Assembly: GCF_034931125.1 (NCBI RefSeq)
Contig: NZ_JAYGHM010000009.1
Coordinates: 85,781 to 149,780 of the forward strand
Source: Rivularia sp034931125
GTDB taxonomy: Bacteria; Cyanobacteriota; Cyanobacteriia; Cyanobacteriales; Nostocaceae
Direction: 5' to 3'
Length of the DNA: 64,000 bases
Below the pieces are notes generated by a model. The model had not been told where the DNA came from. It saw only the letters and a list, made by a program, of their open reading frames with translations, and made no database searches. Position numbers and translations under genes: made by a program. Shown one piece after another: positions 61,419 to 64,000 of the stretch (within the stretch, counting starts at the first letter, position 1; each line of letters begins with the position of its first letter).

Positions 61419-63587
61419 CTATGAATCCTTCATTTCACCAAACTTCGGACTCCACCAACCTTTTGCAGTATTGAAATAAACCGCTTCTTTGTGTTTGCTA
61501 TCTTGACGTGATTTAGAATCGGAACACCGTAACATGGTTTTATTTTGTCCGTCTTTTGTATAAGCGTATTCTTCCAAAGGTTTTTTACATATTGGACAGG
61601 GATAGTTGGTAACTTTACCTGGAGGTTTTTGAGCAGTTGGAGTTTTTTCTGCTTGGGAATTTGGCGAATTTGGCGATCGCCATTTTTTCTCATAGTCGCT
61701 CCAAAATAAAACCACGTCACAACCGCTGACGCATTTAAGAAAGTATTTCTTTTTAACTTTGCTGCTCTTAATTTTTGCTAGATGGTTGTTACATTCGGGA
61801 CAGCGAGTTCTGGATTTTTCATATTCACGTTGGACTGCGGCTGTTTTCTTCCCATTTGACGCAGCAACGGGTACGGTTTTCGCTTTTACTAAAGCTGGTG
61901 CAAAGTAATCTTGATTCCAGTTCGTCAAATATTTTTGCCAAGGTTCTTTTCCCGAAGCAATGCTATCGAGCGCATCTTCCATTTTGGCAGTAAATTCTGT
62001 TTTTAATAAATCTGGTAAAGCTTTCTGCAAAAAGTCATCTACCTCAAGACCTAAAGTTGTTGGTTGTAAAATTGCTTTTGTTAATTCCACATAACCGCGT
62101 TTTTTCAAAGTTGCGATCGTCGGAGAATAAGTACTGGGACGACCAATTCCTTTCCGTTCCATTAACTGAATTAACTTCGGTTCGCTGTACCGTGGTGGTG
62201 GTTGAGTTTGTTTCTTCTCATGACCGGCATTTTCGAGAGTTAATATTTGCCCTTGCTGTAAATTGGGTAAAAGTGTATCTTTACTCAAGTTTGACCAGTA
62301 TTTAGCGTAGCCGAGAAACTCTACTACCTGTCCTCTAGCTTGCCACAGGATTTCACCAGATTGAGTTACGACTAGGGTTTTACGTAATTGCGCTGCACGA
62401 CATTGGGAAGCAACGGCTCTTTTCCAAATCATCACATACAGATTAAACTCGTCCGGTAAAAGTTCAATCCGCAGCTCAGCGGAAGGACGAAACACATCTG
62501 TAGGACGGATAGCTTCGTGGGCTTCCTGAGCAGTTTTGTTACTGCGATGTCTTGCGGTTGACTGGGGTACATTTGGCGGGTCATTTTGCTCCAACCACTT
62601 ACGCACGCTGGTACAGAACTCCGGACTCAACATTACTGAATCCGTCCGCATATAGGTAATTAAACCAGCCTCGTACAGCTTTTGTGCTACCTGCATGGTT
62701 TTTTCAGGAGCAAATTTCAACCGCGAACCAGCAGCTTGTTGTAGCGTAGAAGTAATAAAAGGTGGAGGTGGTTGACGGCTAGCAATTTTTCCTTCATATT
62801 GAACAATTTTATGAGGATGATTTCGTGCTTCCGTCACCAAACGTTCGGCTTCAGCCTCGGAAAGTACGCGAGTCGATTCTGCGGTTTCCGACTTCTTAAA
62901 TACCGTATCATCATTAACTTCAGTTTCTGGCTGCGTTGTTTCGGGAGAATTCACCATTCCCTTGTAAAAAGCGCGGAATCCTTCAGCGTAATCTACCCAA
63001 ACGCTCCAATAATCTTGGGGTACGAAAGCCAGAATTTCTCGCTCACGCTGACAAATTAAATGTAGGGTTGCACTTTGAACTCTTCCAACGCTTTTTGCAC
63101 CATTATTCAAAGCCCAAACTAACGGACTTCCTTTATAACCAACTAATTTATCTAAGCAATCTCTGCATAATCCAGCACCAACCAAATTAGCATCAAGCTT
63201 GCGGGGTCTAGCCACAGCAGCCCGCACCGCAGCTTCCGTAATCTCCGTATAAACAACCCTTTTGGGTTCCTTGAGTCCCAAAGCTTCCTTGAGATGCCAA
63301 GCGATCGTTTCCCCTTCTCTATCGGGGTCTGTAGCTAAAACAACTTCCTGAACTTGATTAGCCGCAGCTTTTAACTTACTAATAGTTTCCTTTGCTTGCT
63401 GACTGCGGGGAATGTAGCGACACTGTACGCGATCGCCATCCATAACAAAGCCTAACGAATCCTCACCTTCATTACTAAGTTCTCGAATGTGACCGCAACT
63501 AGCGCGAACAATCCAATCACTTCCCAGAATTTTACTCAGCTTTTTAACTTTACCGGGAGATTCTACTATTAATAAACGTTTAGGCAT
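61419..63587 (-). CDS. topA: DNA topoisomerase I (type IA), short divergent form
   Basis: A 722-residue type IA topoisomerase that relaxes negative supercoils. The Toprim domain has LLIVESPGKVKKLSKIL (Glu9) and VLATDPDREGETIAWHL (Asp87, Asp89, Glu91). The active-site Tyr is in GLITYMRTDSVMLSPE (Tyr312). Two Cys zinc-ribbon-like C-terminal motifs follow: CPECNNHLAKI..CVSGCDVV and CPICKKPLEEY..LRCSDSKS. The block GLCRDCLDKLVGYKGSPLVW and SVGRVQSATL differ from the canonical AxRRxLDRLVGY and SAGRVQS. It is shorter than the usual cyanobacterial TopA (about 880), so it is probably a second paralogue. Confidence 0.9.
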   Translation of the reverse strand: MPKRLLIVESPGKVKKLSKILGSDWIVRASCGHIRELSNEGEDSLGFVMDGDRVQCRYIPRSQQAKETISKLKAAANQVQEVVLATDPDREGETIAWHLKEALGLKEPKRVVYTEITEAAVRAAVARPRKLDANLVGAGLCRDCLDKLVGYKGSPLVWALNNGAKSVGRVQSATLHLICQREREILAFVPQDYWSVWVDYAEGFRAFYKGMVNSPETTQPETEVNDDTVFKKSETAESTRVLSEAEAERLVTEARNHPHKIVQYEGKIASRQPPPPFITSTLQQAAGSRLKFAPEKTMQVAQKLYEAGLITYMRTDSVMLSPEFCTSVRKWLEQNDPPNVPQSTARHRSNKTAQEAHEAIRPTDVFRPSAELRIELLPDEFNLYVMIWKRAVASQCRAAQLRKTLVVTQSGEILWQARGQVVEFLGYAKYWSNLSKDTLLPNLQQGQILTLENAGHEKKQTQPPPRYSEPKLIQLMERKGIGRPSTYSPTIATLKKRGYVELTKAILQPTTLGLEVDDFLQKALPDLLKTEFTAKMEDALDSIASGKEPWQKYLTNWNQDYFAPALVKAKTVPVAASNGKKTAAVQREYEKSRTRCPECNNHLAKIKSSKVKKKYFLKCVSGCDVVLFWSDYEKKWRSPNSPNSQAEKTPTAQKPPGKVTNYPCPICKKPLEEYAYTKDGQNKTMLRCSDSKSRQDSKHKEAVYFNTAKGWWSPKFGEMKDS

Positions 63588-64000
63588 GACCTGACGGTGT
63601 AATGCAACTTGAAAAAGGCTTCAGTGTTTTTATAGTACTATCGTACACCTATTCATCCTGTCTTAACTAGGGGAAGAAAAAACAGGTGCTTAAATTCAAC
63701 CAAAGCTTAACTAATTATCAAAAAAGCGGGTTTTTGAAAAAATCGAGTTTATTAACACTGTGAATTTTTATCGCTAATAGCTCATTGTCATATCTTCTAT
63801 TTCTGAAATAGAAATCAAAACTATCATAATTAACGACCATTTTAATAAGAAATATTAAGTAAATACATCTCAAGTCTTCTGTCTAAAGTATTAATTGTTT
63901 TGCTTTCACGAGTCTGTATGCCTTCCGATAGATGAAAAAAACAAGTTAAACCACAAATAAAAAGCATTACATAATTACGAAATATTAACTGTTAAGTTTA
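63588..64000. other. AT-rich region at the right edge
   Basis: About 410 bases upstream of the topoisomerase gene with no gene, repeat or hairpin recognised. It probably holds the topA promoter. Confidence 0.4.

Overview
The window looks like a draft-genome piece of a filamentous, probably heterocyst-forming, cyanobacterium of the Nostocales. Evidence: a photosynthetic-type NdhB, the phylloquinone genes menB and menD, a Vipp1/PspA tandem pair, a COP23-domain protein, a multidomain GAF/histidine kinase of the large trifunctional type, many HIP1 octamers (GCGATCGC), abundant heptamer-like short tandem repeats (STRR) between genes, and an AT-rich base composition. No rRNA, tRNA, CRISPR array or insertion sequence with an intact transposase was seen. 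One run of 237 N (50852-51088) marks a scaffold gap inside repetitive sequence.

Layout. 1-3.5 kb: 3' part of a large signalling kinase. 3.5-6.8 kb: a minus-strand cassette of a heme-oxygenase-like possible metallo-oxidase, a FOXRED2-like flavoprotein and a SAM methyltransferase, which could be a small tailoring pathway. 7.7-12.1 kb: ndhB and uvrC separated by a palindrome-rich tandem repeat array. 12.6-16.3 kb: a 59-aa protein behind a Fur/Zur-like box, a single-domain response regulator, a PEP-CTERM protein, an aminotransferase and a thioredoxin. 16.5-21.2 kb: vipp1, a pspA paralogue, a SPOR-like membrane protein, a DciA-type helicase loader with a zinc ribbon, and a Cys-rich small protein. 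21.5-29.6 kb: menB and menD on the minus strand, separated by an accessory insert with a SMEK-NACHT-WD40 STAND protein (probable conflict/defence gene), a Uma2 nuclease-fold protein, a SET methyltransferase and several MITE-like elements. 29.8-32.3 kb: folB and a PAS-GGDEF cyclase whose receiver domain is decayed and frameshifted.

32.7-37.1 kb: a complete carbohydrate ABC importer (binding protein, two permeases, ATPase) with repeats between its genes. 37.4-41.3 kb: a patatin with an inserted beta-type motif, a secreted PEP-CTERM alpha/beta hydrolase and a secreted unknown. 41.7-46.2 kb: a nucleoside/base salvage neighbourhood (ribokinase, cytosine deaminase, HpxZ/AtzH-like protein, and a broken nucleoside hydrolase). 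46.4-48.5 kb: a DUF433/DUF5615 toxin-antitoxin pair with a premature stop in the toxin, a PD-(D/E)XK-like protein and a NUDIX hydrolase. 48.7-50.8 kb: overlapping dgcA/dgcN-like genes for D-glutamate/dipeptide metabolism. 51.6-56.5 kb: Ser/Thr kinase, M48 protease with repeats, and COP23 protein, all with envelope features. 56.7-57.9 kb: an antitoxin with a decayed toxin, and a DUF427 protein. 58.2-61.3 kb: a ZnuA-family protein that has lost every canonical metal ligand, divergent from a MinD/CooC-type ATPase over a Fur/Zur-like box, followed by a second P-loop protein. 61.4-63.6 kb: a short, divergent topoisomerase I.

The best candidates for new biology are the oxidase/flavoprotein/methyltransferase cassette, the ligand-less ZnuA homologue with its Fur-box-linked ATPase, and the SMEK-STAND protein. 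All functional statements rest on sequence reading alone; no database search was run.
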